This document shows positions 1 to 8,863 of a stretch of 64,000 bases of DNA, one piece after another (the first letter of the stretch is position 1; each line of letters begins with the position of its first letter). Below the pieces are notes generated by a model, which saw only the letters and a list, made by a program, of their open reading frames with translations, was not told the origin of the DNA and did no database searches. The stretch lies in the NCBI RefSeq assembly GCF_050402865.1, contig NZ_BAABMF010000005.1:62001-126000 (forward strand). Direction: 5' to 3'. Source of the DNA: Clostridium_AF sediminicola (lineage in GTDB: Bacteria; Bacillota; Clostridia; Clostridiales; Clostridiaceae). The position numbers were made by a program, and so were the translations under genes.

Positions 1-1
1 A

Positions 2-2125
2 ATACTTTCACCAGGTGCTAAACCTATAAAGCCACCAATTGAGGGTATCAATGGGGAAAGAATTTTCTCACTAAGAAATATGGCTGACACAGACAAAATA
101 AAAGCTTTTGTTACAGAAAATAAATTAAGTTCTTCAGTTGTTATTGGTGGTGGATTTATCGGTATTGAAATGGCTGAAAATCTAACTGATTTAGGTATTG
201 ACGTAACATTAGTAGAAGCAGCACCACATATATTAGCTCCATTTGATTCAGATATGGTTGCTATAGCTGAAAAAGAAATGCAAGATAATGGTGTGAAAGT
301 TGTCTTAAATAATAAAGTATGTAAATTTGAAGATATAGATGGGCAAACTGCATTAACTCTAGAAGATAATACAATTATAAAAACAGATTTAGTTATTTTA
401 GCAATTGGTGTTACCCCTGATGTTAATTTCTTAAAAGAAACAGGTTTAAAATTTGGTCCTAAAGGCCATATTATTGTTAATGATAAAATGGAAACTAACT
501 TTAAAAACGTTTATGCAGTTGGAGATGCTATTGAAGTAATAGATTTTGTTAATAAAAACAAAACTGCTATTCCTCTTGCTGGCCCTGCAAATAAACAAGG
601 TAGAATTGCCGCTGATAATATATGTGGTTTAAATAGAAAATTTAAAGGTTCTCAAGGAACTTCAATTCTTAAAGTATTTGACCTTACTTGTGCAAGTACT
701 GGCAATAATGAAAGAACTTTAAAAAATGCTAATATTCCTTATGAAGTTATATATGTTTTACCTCAAAGTCATGCTTCTTATTATCCTGGAGCTACACCAA
801 TTACCTTGAAATTAATTTTTAACATGGCAGGTAAAGTATTAGGTGCCCAAGCAATTGGTTATGATGGTGTCGATAAGAGAATTGACGATATTGCAACTGT
901 TATAAGATTGAATGGTTCTATTTATGACTTAACTGAATTAGAATTAGCCTATGCACCTCCATACTCTTCAGCAAAAGATCCTGTTAATATGGCTGGTTTC
1001 TATGCTGAAAACATAATTGAAGGAAGATCAAAAGCTGTTTTGCCAAGAGATATTGATTCAGCAGACTTAGAAAAAGTATTACTATTAGATATTCGAACAG
1101 AATTAGAAGCTGAAGGCGGACAAATAGAAAATTCACTCCACATACCTTTAGAACAATTGAGAGATAGATTGAATGAATTAGAGCAATATAAAGATAAGGA
1201 AATTTGGGCATACTGCCAAGTTGGACTTCGTGGATACATCGCTGAAAGAGTTTTAAGAGCTAATGGATTTAATGTTAAAAACATTACAGGAGGTTATAAA
1301 GTATATATGGCTGGAAAATTCACACCAAGCAAAGAATTAGAAAAATCAAATGTTGAAACTAACATGAATAATATAAAAGATAATGTAATAATCAAAAACT
1401 TAGATGCATGTGGTTTAAGTTGTCCTGGCCCATTGATGAGAGTAAAAGGTGCTGTTGATGAAATCAATGAAGGTGACCAATTAGTTATAACTGCTTCTGA
1501 TCCTGGTTTTTATGAAGATATCAAAGCATGGTGCAAGAGAACTAACAATACCTTATTAAATATCTATAAAGAAAAAGGTATAATCACAGCTACATTACAA
1601 AAAGGCTTAGGTGAAGCTGCTACGGCTTTAGCATCTGCAACTGCTGTAGAAGTTAAAGATAACAAAACTATGGTAGTATTCAGCGGTGATTTAGATAAAG
1701 CTATTGCTTCATTTATTATAGCTAATGGCGCTGCTGCTATGGGTAAGAAAGTAACTATGTTCTTTACTTTCTGGGGAATCAATGTTCTAAGAAAAACTGA
1801 AAATGTTACAGTTAAAAAGAACTTTATAGAAAAAATGTTTGGTATGATGATGCCTAAAGGAAGTAAAAAGCTAGGATTATCTAGAATGAACATGGCTGGT
1901 ATTGGTCCACAAATGATTCGTGGAATAATGAAAAAACACAATGTCAGTTCATTAGAAGAATTAATGCAAGCTGCTATGGATAGTGGTATTGAAATAGTTG
2001 CATGTCAAATGTCTATGGAACTTCTAGGATTACAACAAAAAGAATTAATTGATGGTGTTAAAATTGGTGGAGTTGGCTACTACTTAGGTGAAGCTGAAGA
2101 TTCAAACGTTAACTTGTTTATTTAA
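2..2125 (+). CDS. CoA-disulfide reductase-like flavoprotein fused to rhodanese, TusA and DsrE domains (5' partial)
   Basis: The reading frame is open from base 2, and the 26 residues before the first ATG (base 80) align with the downstream paralogue, so this gene is cut by the window edge. In order it shows the end of the FAD domain, an NADH-binding motif (GGGFIGIEMAENL), the pyridine-nucleotide-disulfide dimerisation domain, a rhodanese domain with its Cys near base 1214 (AYCQVGLRGY), a TusA-like domain with SCPGPLM near base 1417, and a DsrE-like domain from about base 1660. Relatives reduce CoA disulfides or persulfides and pass sulfane sulfur between rhodanese and TusA. A hairpin terminator follows. 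Substrate choice is inferred; the domain calls are firm. Confidence 0.9.
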   Translation: MLSPGAKPIKPPIEGINGERIFSLRNMADTDKIKAFVTENKLSSSVVIGGGFIGIEMAENLTDLGIDVTLVEAAPHILAPFDSDMVAIAEKEMQDNGVKVVLNNKVCKFEDIDGQTALTLEDNTIIKTDLVILAIGVTPDVNFLKETGLKFGPKGHIIVNDKMETNFKNVYAVGDAIEVIDFVNKNKTAIPLAGPANKQGRIAADNICGLNRKFKGSQGTSILKVFDLTCASTGNNERTLKNANIPYEVIYVLPQSHASYYPGATPITLKLIFNMAGKVLGAQAIGYDGVDKRIDDIATVIRLNGSIYDLTELELAYAPPYSSAKDPVNMAGFYAENIIEGRSKAVLPRDIDSADLEKVLLLDIRTELEAEGGQIENSLHIPLEQLRDRLNELEQYKDKEIWAYCQVGLRGYIAERVLRANGFNVKNITGGYKVYMAGKFTPSKELEKSNVETNMNNIKDNVIIKNLDACGLSCPGPLMRVKGAVDEINEGDQLVITASDPGFYEDIKAWCKRTNNTLLNIYKEKGIITATLQKGLGEAATALASATAVEVKDNKTMVVFSGDLDKAIASFIIANGAAAMGKKVTMFFTFWGINVLRKTENVTVKKNFIEKMFGMMMPKGSKKLGLSRMNMAGIGPQMIRGIMKKHNVSSLEELMQAAMDSGIEIVACQMSMELLGLQQKELIDGVKIGGVGYYLGEAEDSNVNLFI

Positions 2126-2129
2126 TATA

Positions 2130-2152
2130 AAACTCCCGTAAAGGGAGTTTTT
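2130..2152 (+). terminator. Intrinsic terminator
   Basis: An 8-bp stem AAACTCCC/GGGAGTTT with a 5-base loop followed by T residues lies 5 bases after the stop codon of the fused flavoprotein gene. Confidence 0.85.
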
Positions 2153-2202
2153 ATTAAAAATATTTATTTTTTCACTTTTGAAATAGATTACGAACTAAAA
2201 CA

Positions 2203-2261
2203 GTGACAAGTGATAAGTTACAAGTGACAAGTTAAGGTATCATGAACTTATCACTTGTAAC
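2203..2261. repeat. Heptad-repeat palindrome (element A)
   Basis: Degenerate 7-bp units (GTGACAA, GTGATAA, GTTACAA, GTGACAA) run into AAGGTATCATGAACTT and then a second arm. The outer 17 bases of each side are inverted repeats with one mismatch. The central 16 bases are the exact reverse complement of a segment in the element at 10247-10435, so both belong to one family. It sits between the two flavoprotein genes. Confidence 0.75.
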
Positions 2262-2270
2262 TATTAATTG

Positions 2271-2282
2271 CGAACTTGTTCG
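2271..2282. promoter_or_regulatory. Possible operator upstream of second flavoprotein gene
   Basis: The sequence CGAACTTGTTCG is an inverted repeat with 5-bp arms. It lies just upstream of two TATAAT-like hexamers (near 2290 and 2306), some 70 bases before the next start codon. The position suits a regulator site, but neither the regulator nor the exact promoter can be decided from the sequence. Confidence 0.3.
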
Positions 2283-2354
2283 AAATTTATAATAGTTCTG
2301 TATAATCTATTAATCACTAAAGCTAAAATATAATATATCAAAAGGGGTGTTTTA

Positions 2355-3998
2355 ATGTCAAAAAAAGTACTTATTATAGGCGGTGTCGCAGGTGGTGCTT
2401 CTGCTGCTGCAAGATTGAGAAGATTAGATGAAAATGCAGAAATTACGATCTTTGAAAGAGGCAATTACATATCTTTTGCAAACTGTGGACTGCCTTATTA
2501 TATTGGTAAAACAATCACTGAAAGAGAAAATCTTTTAGTTGCTACCCCAGAAGCAATGAAAGCTAAGTTTAATATTGATGTAAGAACAAATAGTAATGTA
2601 TCAGAAGTAGATTTTGATAATAAGAAGGTAAAAGTAGAAAGTTTAAACGGGATTTATGAAGAATCCTATGATGTTCTAATTTTATCACCAGGCGCTAAAC
2701 CAATTAAGCCAAATATTGCTGGAATTAATGGTGAAAATATTCACTCATTAAGAAATATGAAAGATACTGATATAATAAAAAAATACGTTACGGAAAATAA
2801 ACTTCACTCTGCAATAGTTATAGGTGGCGGATTTATTGGAGTTGAAATGGCTGAAAATCTTATAGATTTAAATATGGAAGTCACTTTAGTAGAAGCAGCT
2901 CCTCATATCCTAGCTCCTTTTGATTCAGATATGGTTAAAATAGCTGAAAATGAAATGGAGAGAAATAAAGTTAAACTAATACTAAACAATGGAGTTGAAT
3001 CTTTCAATAGTAAAGATGGTACCGTTACAGTTACTTTAAAAGATGGAACTACTTTATCATCTGATTTAGTGTTACTTTCTATAGGTGTTATGCCTGATGT
3101 AGCATTTCTTAAAGATTCTGGATTAGAGTTTGGACCAAAAGGCCATATTATTGTAAATGATAAATTAGAAACAAACATAAAAGATGTTTATGCAGTTGGA
3201 GATGCCATAGAAGTAGTAGACTTTATTAATGGCAATAAAACCGCTATTCCTCTAGCAGGTCCTGCAAATAAGCAAGGAAGAATTGTAGCTGACAATATAG
3301 CTGGCTTAGATAAGAAGTATAAAGGTACTCAAGGTACTTCTATACTTAAAGTTTTTAACTTAACATGTGCAAGTACAGGTAATAATGAAAGAATTTTAGA
3401 TAGAAATAATATACCTTACAAATCTATATATGTTTTACCAAATAGTCACGCTTCATATTATCCTGGAGCTGATAGAATTTACTTAAAACTTATTTTTGGA
3501 GAAAATGGTAAGATACTAGGCGCTCAAGGAATAGGAACTGAAGGCGTTGATAAAAGAATTGATGATATAGCAACTGCGATAAGATTTAATGGAACAGTTG
3601 AGGATTTAACTGAATTGGAATTGGCATATGCTCCTCCATTCTCATCTGCAAAAGATCCAGTTAACATGGCTGGTTACTATGCTGAAAATGTATTGACTGG
3701 ACGTTCTTCTATAGTAATGCCAAAAGATGTTGATTCAAGAGATAAAAACAACGTGGTTGTATTAGATGTTAGAATGCCTGAAGAATTACAAGAAGAAGGA
3801 TATATTGAGGGCTCTATTAACATACCTCTTCAAGAACTACGAAATAAATTTACTGAATTAGAACAATATAAAGCTAAAGAACTTTGGATATACTGTAAAG
3901 TTGGTTTAAGAGGTTATATAGCTGAACAATTACTCAACTCTAAAGGATTTAATACGAAAAATATTACTGGTGGATACACTATGTACTCATTGCTTTAA
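2355..3998 (+). CDS. CoA-disulfide reductase-like flavoprotein with C-terminal rhodanese domain
   Basis: A 547-residue flavoprotein preceded by AGGGGTG. It starts with the FAD-binding GGVAGGASAAARLRRL, then has the redox Cys in SFANCGLPYYIG, an NADH-binding GGGFIGVEMAENL, the dimerisation domain, and a rhodanese domain ending with YCKVGLRGYIAEQLL. This is the CoADR-rhodanese architecture of NADH-dependent CoA-disulfide, persulfide or polysulfide reductases. It is a close paralogue of the gene immediately upstream but stops after the rhodanese domain, without TusA or DsrE. A bidirectional terminator separates it from the convergent protease gene. A coenzyme-A disulfide versus persulfide substrate cannot be told from sequence alone. 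Confidence 0.93.
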   Translation: MSKKVLIIGGVAGGASAAARLRRLDENAEITIFERGNYISFANCGLPYYIGKTITERENLLVATPEAMKAKFNIDVRTNSNVSEVDFDNKKVKVESLNGIYEESYDVLILSPGAKPIKPNIAGINGENIHSLRNMKDTDIIKKYVTENKLHSAIVIGGGFIGVEMAENLIDLNMEVTLVEAAPHILAPFDSDMVKIAENEMERNKVKLILNNGVESFNSKDGTVTVTLKDGTTLSSDLVLLSIGVMPDVAFLKDSGLEFGPKGHIIVNDKLETNIKDVYAVGDAIEVVDFINGNKTAIPLAGPANKQGRIVADNIAGLDKKYKGTQGTSILKVFNLTCASTGNNERILDRNNIPYKSIYVLPNSHASYYPGADRIYLKLIFGENGKILGAQGIGTEGVDKRIDDIATAIRFNGTVEDLTELELAYAPPFSSAKDPVNMAGYYAENVLTGRSSIVMPKDVDSRDKNNVVVLDVRMPEELQEEGYIEGSINIPLQELRNKFTELEQYKAKELWIYCKVGLRGYIAEQLLNSKGFNTKNITGGYTMYSLL

Positions 3999-4000
3999 AA

Positions 4001-4027
4001 AAAAGAAGAGATTTCTCTTCTTTTTTT
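4001..4027. terminator. Bidirectional terminator between convergent genes
   Basis: AAAAGAAGAG and CTCTTCTTTT form a 10-bp stem flanked by A-runs and T-runs, so it can stop transcripts from both sides. It lies directly between the convergent stop codons. Confidence 0.85.
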
Positions 4028-4850
4028 AATATGTTTTTTCAATTTTCACCATAAAGTTAAAATACATAAAAGACCCAATTAATAAAACAATATTTATTAT
4101 ACCAAACAATATTAGAGGGATATTAAAATTATCTAATAGAGCTGGGTATATTGCTACACCAAATAGATTATATGTTATATGAACTAAAATACTCATCCAT
4201 AAAGAATCCGTTTTTACGTAAACATAAGCCATTATAAGTGCTAAAGCAAATGTATAAAAGAATTGAAGCATATTTCCATGCATCATACCAAAAATTATTG
4301 CTTGTAAAATAGCTGCCAACACCACATTCATATCTTCTCTCATCCTATTGAAAATCATTCCTCTAAAAAGTATTTCCTCCAGAATAGGCGCAAAAACAAT
4401 AATTCCTAATATTCCTATAATACTTTTAGCAGCCATGCTATAAGTGTTACTCACTTCAGCATAATCTGGAAATATCGTAATTCCATATTGAGTACAAACT
4501 AATGAAATTCCAGTTGTAAATATAGCTATTAATATTATTGGAACAACATATGAGATTCTGAATCTATTAAATCTACAAAATTTTATTAAATCCCTATTAA
4601 TAATTTTAAATACCCCATAACAAATTATGAAAAACAATATCAAAAATAGAGGCATAATTTTAAAATTAATTGTTTCAATTAACTCAGCATTTTCTAGTAT
4701 ATTTAACTCACTGCCATTTATCATTAGAAACATTAGTGCGATAATCAATGCTAAAAAACTTGTTATAAAGTATAAGGATATATATGATATCACCGCACCT
4801 GCCATCTTCAAAAACCTTGTAAATATATTTAAAAATTTTATTATCATCAC
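4026..4850 (-). CDS. CPBP (CAAX/Abi-type) family intramembrane metalloprotease
   Basis: A 274-residue multi-pass membrane protein. The C-terminal half holds the family's active-site motifs: EEILFRG (EExxxR), FGMMHGN and HITYNLFG. Family members are intramembrane proteases related to Rce1, used in peptide maturation or immunity; the substrate here is unknown. The start is GTG followed immediately by ATG, and either could be used; the upstream AGAGAAAGAAA is a weak ribosome site. No bacteriocin-like gene is visible nearby, so a housekeeping role is as likely as immunity. Confidence 0.85.
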   Translation of the reverse strand: MMIIKFLNIFTRFLKMAGAVISYISLYFITSFLALIIALMFLMINGSELNILENAELIETINFKIMPLFLILFFIICYGVFKIINRDLIKFCRFNRFRISYVVPIILIAIFTTGISLVCTQYGITIFPDYAEVSNTYSMAAKSIIGILGIIVFAPILEEILFRGMIFNRMREDMNVVLAAILQAIIFGMMHGNMLQFFYTFALALIMAYVYVKTDSLWMSILVHITYNLFGVAIYPALLDNFNIPLILFGIINIVLLIGSFMYFNFMVKIEKTY

Positions 4851-4872
4851 TTTCTTTCTCTTATAAAATAAA

Positions 4873-5988
4873 TTATTTTAAGACCTCATCAATAAACTTT
4901 CCATTCTTATAAAACAATTCACCATCAGCATATATTTTCCCATTCTCCCTCATATCGCAAAGCATATCCCAGTGAATTGTAGATTTATTTTCACCACCAG
5001 CTTCAGGCATTGAATCACCAATAGCTAAATGAACTGTACCTCCAATTTTCTCATCAAAAAGCATATTTCTAGTAAATTTCTTAATTCCGTAATTTGTTCC
5101 TATGGCAACTTCTCCAAATCTCTTTGCTCCTTCATCGGTCTTTAATAATGATTTTAACAAATCTTCCCCTTTATCAGCTGAAGCAGAAATAACTTCACCA
5201 TCTTTAATCTCCATTTTTATTCCTTCGATTTCTTTACCTTCATAAATTCCAGGAAAACTAAAAGTAATATTGCCATTTACACCATCTTCTACTGGTGATG
5301 TAAAAATTTCTCCGTCAGGGAAGTTCACTTTTCCATCACAGTTTATCCACTTTCTATTTTCAATATTTACTTTTAAATCAGTACCTTCAGAAACAATATG
5401 GAGTTCTTTTTTTGTATCTAAATATTTTACCCATATTTCTTGATATTTGCTGATTTTCTTCCATTCCTCAACCGGATCCTCTAACTCTAATAAACCTGCT
5501 CCATAAACAAATTCTTCGTATTCAGCCAAGCTCATTGAAGCTTCCTGAGCATCAGCACATGTTGGAAATTGAGTTCCACACCATCTTAATGAACCATCTC
5601 CTGTTTTTTCTGAGTATACTTTTCTCCAACTAGAAGCTCCTTTTGCTTTTAATCTAATTTTCTCAGAATCAATATTAGAATTTGCTCTTGTGTTCTTTGT
5701 ACCCCAAGCAGTTAACCAAACATCAGCTTTTTCTAAAGCAATTTTTTGTATATAACTCTCTTGAAGTAATTGTTCATCTGAAGAATATCTCAATTTAGCC
5801 ACTGTTGAATCTTGAGAATCTAACAATGTTTCAACATGCGCTCCAGCTTTAATAGCCTCTTCTACAACTGCTACCATCCAAGGTTCTGCAATTTCATTAG
5901 ATTGAACCAAAACAAAATCGCCTTCCTTTACACCTGTTGAATAATTTACTAATAATTTTGCTAATTTCTTTAATAATGTGTTTGACAC
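4873..5988 (-). CDS. M29-family aminopeptidase
   Basis: A 371-residue protein with the fold signature of M29 (AmpS/PepS, thermophilic aminopeptidase T) metalloaminopeptidases. The N-terminal part reads NYSTGVKEGDFVLVQSNEIAEP. The C-terminal part carries the metal-binding region: GEVAIGTN, HLAIGDSMPEAGG and STIHWDMLCDM, where acidic residues and His residues coordinate two metals. The product would release N-terminal amino acids from cytoplasmic peptides. It starts with GTG, 9 bases after AAGGGGG. It is slightly shorter than the roughly 410 residues usual in the family, but the metal motifs are present. Confidence 0.9.
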   Translation of the reverse strand: MSNTLLKKLAKLLVNYSTGVKEGDFVLVQSNEIAEPWMVAVVEEAIKAGAHVETLLDSQDSTVAKLRYSSDEQLLQESYIQKIALEKADVWLTAWGTKNTRANSNIDSEKIRLKAKGASSWRKVYSEKTGDGSLRWCGTQFPTCADAQEASMSLAEYEEFVYGAGLLELEDPVEEWKKISKYQEIWVKYLDTKKELHIVSEGTDLKVNIENRKWINCDGKVNFPDGEIFTSPVEDGVNGNITFSFPGIYEGKEIEGIKMEIKDGEVISASADKGEDLLKSLLKTDEGAKRFGEVAIGTNYGIKKFTRNMLFDEKIGGTVHLAIGDSMPEAGGENKSTIHWDMLCDMRENGKIYADGELFYKNGKFIDEVLK

Positions 5989-6034
5989 GAATATTTCCCC
6001 CTTGTTTCTTCCTATGATATTTAAATTATAATAT

Positions 6035-8863
6035 TTAAACTTCTGCCAACTCTTTAATCAGGCTTTTATCATCAGTTTCTTTAAACTCTCCATTATTCAA
6101 GAATAAATATTTAACATTCTTATTTGTTTTTGAGATAAAATCTACAACTCTTGAGTGACAAGTAAGTATAAATATTTGATTTGTTCTCGATATTTTATTA
6201 AGTAAAACACCTGTATTGTATAAGCTTTTTTCGTCAAAGTTAACAAACGAATCATCAAAAACTATAGGTATATTAGGTTTATGCTCTCTTATTCTATTCA
6301 TCCTCATGCTCAAAAATAATTGTTCTTTTGTAGCTCTACTAAGGATATCAGCACTATTATAAACATTACCACTTTTATCTTTTGAAATAAAATCATACTT
6401 TATTATATCTTTATGAGGCAATATTTCCTGCACTTCACCTGAAGTTATCTCATTTAATATTTTTGAAGCACCTAATAATAATTTACTTTGAGTTTTTTCA
6501 ATAAAGTTATTTTGTAATTCTTGGAGTATACAAATACTAGCCTTATAAATAGCATATTTTCTAGCTATAGGAAAAAGTTCTTTTCTTGCGCTATCAATAG
6601 AATTCTGTGCCTTTTGAAATTTATCTAATGTTGATAATTCTTTTAGTTTTATAAGAAGTTTATCTTTTTCTCTAATATGTTTTCTAAGTGTTTTCTCTTC
6701 AGTATCTAGTTTTTCTTCTAAAATAGTTATTTCCTTAATAACTTCCTCCTTAGAAATATACCTATTTACTAATTTCCCCAAAGAATCTACTAACGTACTA
6801 TTATCATCTTTAACAATTACTTCTTTAACCCTATCTTTGTTAAGAGACATATTTAAAGAATTTAATTTTAAATGATATTCTGCTTCCTTTTGCTTAATCT
6901 TTTCTGCACTTTCACAGTCAAAAATATAATTATTTATTTCCTCTAAATAGTCAATATTACTATCATCTATTGCTACTAATTCTCTAATTTCCCTTTCTAG
7001 CTCTCTCTTTTTACATAATTTTTTTTCTATTTTACCTGCTTCATTGGCTAATCCTTTTAATTTATCGGCATATATAAATATATTTTCATAGCTTTCTAAA
7101 ATATTATCTTCTGGTAATTTCATAAAACTTCCATATTTTTCTAACTTTAAATCACAAATAGCCTTTTCCAATTTGAAGACAAGATTTTCTTTAACCCTAT
7201 CACTTTTATAAATAGCAGTATAATAATCTTTTATCCTATTCTTTAACTCTCTAATTCTTAAAAAATATGTTCTAAGGTATTCATAATCAATATCATTTCC
7301 AAGATTAAATAATACTCTATAATTCTCTAATTTATTCATTAAGATTGAAATATCACTATGTAATCTATCTTTTTTATTCTCTAAATTTTTATAATCAATA
7401 TTATTTTTATCTATTCCTTCTTTTATTAAATTAAGTCTATGTTTTGTATTATTATAAAGATTCGATTTAATAATCAAAAAGGTTATACCAAACAATATAC
7501 TAAATAAAATAGTTCCAATTCCTGCCCATTTATTAATAAAACTCAAGACTATCCCAAGAACTAAAATTCCTATGGAAATATAGAAATAACCAATAACATT
7601 TTGCTTTCTAAATTCTTTTATTTCCGTTTTCTTATTATTTGACAATATTTTAATCTCGTCTAATATTTTCTGAATCTGATTTTGTAATACTTCTTTTTCT
7701 TTTGACTTTTCATTAAACTTATTAATAGCTGTAGATAATTCCTCAAAAGAAGAATCATCTGTTCTTATATTAATTACATTCTCAAAATCTTCATACCACT
7801 TAGAATTAATATTAGCTATTTCTCTTTTAAGGCTGTTTTCATCTGCTTTATTTTTTCTTTCAATATCGAAATAATCATTTATTTTTTCTTTAAAACTATC
7901 AGCACTTCTAAATACTTTATCTATATTGTCCTTATTTCCAATTAATATATTTCTATTTTCTTCCTTTAGTAAATTCTTATCTGTTAAATCCGATATATTA
8001 TTTTCTATCTCTTCCACTATTTTTTTATATTGATTCTTTATAAATTTTGCTTTACTAACATTTCCATCCTTTAAAAATATATTCTTTGAATTACTTAAAA
8101 TTACCTTCAATTCTTTTATATTTGTAAATAACTCATAATTAGTTCTAACTATGTCTAACTCAAAATACTTGTCTTTATAGGCTAAGATTCTTTTTTTCTC
8201 TTCCTGGACTTCAAATTCTATTTTATTCAATTCTTCTTGATAACTATGATATACCTCAATTTGATTAGAGGCATCTTTTTTCTCCTGGACACCCTTTTTT
8301 ATTGCATTATTAAATAATTTGAATTGCCCTGTAGAAGGGTTCCCACTTTTTCCTCCAATCTTACCAGCTTCACTATTTAATTTTTTAATTATTTTAGGCA
8401 TCACAGCCATTTCTTTATATCCAGCTCCTAAGAAAACTGTTTTCATTATTTCCAATTCATTGTTTGATGCATTTAAGTTTTGTAACTCATCTAATGTAAC
8501 TGAAAAAAGCTGTTTATATGTAAAAAAGTCAATATTTCCAAAGATTTTTTCTATATCATAAGATATTTTGCTATTTAAGCTTGTTACTTTTGGAGTTTTA
8601 AAGCCGCTAGTTAAAACAGAATACCTTTCCTTATTTAATAATATTTCTGCCTCTACCTCATAGTTTACATTTGCATTAGGGATAACATTAGAGCCTTTAG
8701 GAAAACCAAAAGGTAAATATCTTAAAATATTCATAAAAGTAGTTTTTCCTGCTCTATTATTTCCTCCTACTACAACAATATTACTATCAAGATTTTGAAG
8801 TTTTTCATTTCTAAATATACCAAAATCTTTTATATATAAATTATTTATCTTCAATAAAATCAC
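6035..8863 (-). CDS. SbcC/YhaN-like AAA ATPase with coiled coil and central membrane hairpin
   Basis: A 942-residue ATPase with Walker A GGNNRAGKTT at residues 33-42, long coiled-coil arms, and a C-terminal Walker B IVFDDSFVNFDE preceded by an ABC-signature-like segment (SRATKEQLFLSMR). Around residues 415-465 two hydrophobic helices interrupt the coiled coil, as in YhaN-type proteins, in place of the zinc hook of classical Rad50/SbcC. Its start overlaps the end of the partner nuclease gene by 23 bp, so the two are translationally coupled. Likely role: DNA end or structure processing together with the nuclease, perhaps at the membrane. The identity as YhaN-like is firm; the cellular substrate is not. 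Confidence 0.88.
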   Translation of the reverse strand: MILLKINNLYIKDFGIFRNEKLQNLDSNIVVVGGNNRAGKTTFMNILRYLPFGFPKGSNVIPNANVNYEVEAEILLNKERYSVLTSGFKTPKVTSLNSKISYDIEKIFGNIDFFTYKQLFSVTLDELQNLNASNNELEIMKTVFLGAGYKEMAVMPKIIKKLNSEAGKIGGKSGNPSTGQFKLFNNAIKKGVQEKKDASNQIEVYHSYQEELNKIEFEVQEEKKRILAYKDKYFELDIVRTNYELFTNIKELKVILSNSKNIFLKDGNVSKAKFIKNQYKKIVEEIENNISDLTDKNLLKEENRNILIGNKDNIDKVFRSADSFKEKINDYFDIERKNKADENSLKREIANINSKWYEDFENVINIRTDDSSFEELSTAINKFNEKSKEKEVLQNQIQKILDEIKILSNNKKTEIKEFRKQNVIGYFYISIGILVLGIVLSFINKWAGIGTILFSILFGITFLIIKSNLYNNTKHRLNLIKEGIDKNNIDYKNLENKKDRLHSDISILMNKLENYRVLFNLGNDIDYEYLRTYFLRIRELKNRIKDYYTAIYKSDRVKENLVFKLEKAICDLKLEKYGSFMKLPEDNILESYENIFIYADKLKGLANEAGKIEKKLCKKRELEREIRELVAIDDSNIDYLEEINNYIFDCESAEKIKQKEAEYHLKLNSLNMSLNKDRVKEVIVKDDNSTLVDSLGKLVNRYISKEEVIKEITILEEKLDTEEKTLRKHIREKDKLLIKLKELSTLDKFQKAQNSIDSARKELFPIARKYAIYKASICILQELQNNFIEKTQSKLLLGASKILNEITSGEVQEILPHKDIIKYDFISKDKSGNVYNSADILSRATKEQLFLSMRMNRIREHKPNIPIVFDDSFVNFDEKSLYNTGVLLNKISRTNQIFILTCHSRVVDFISKTNKNVKYLFLNNGEFKETDDKSLIKELAEV

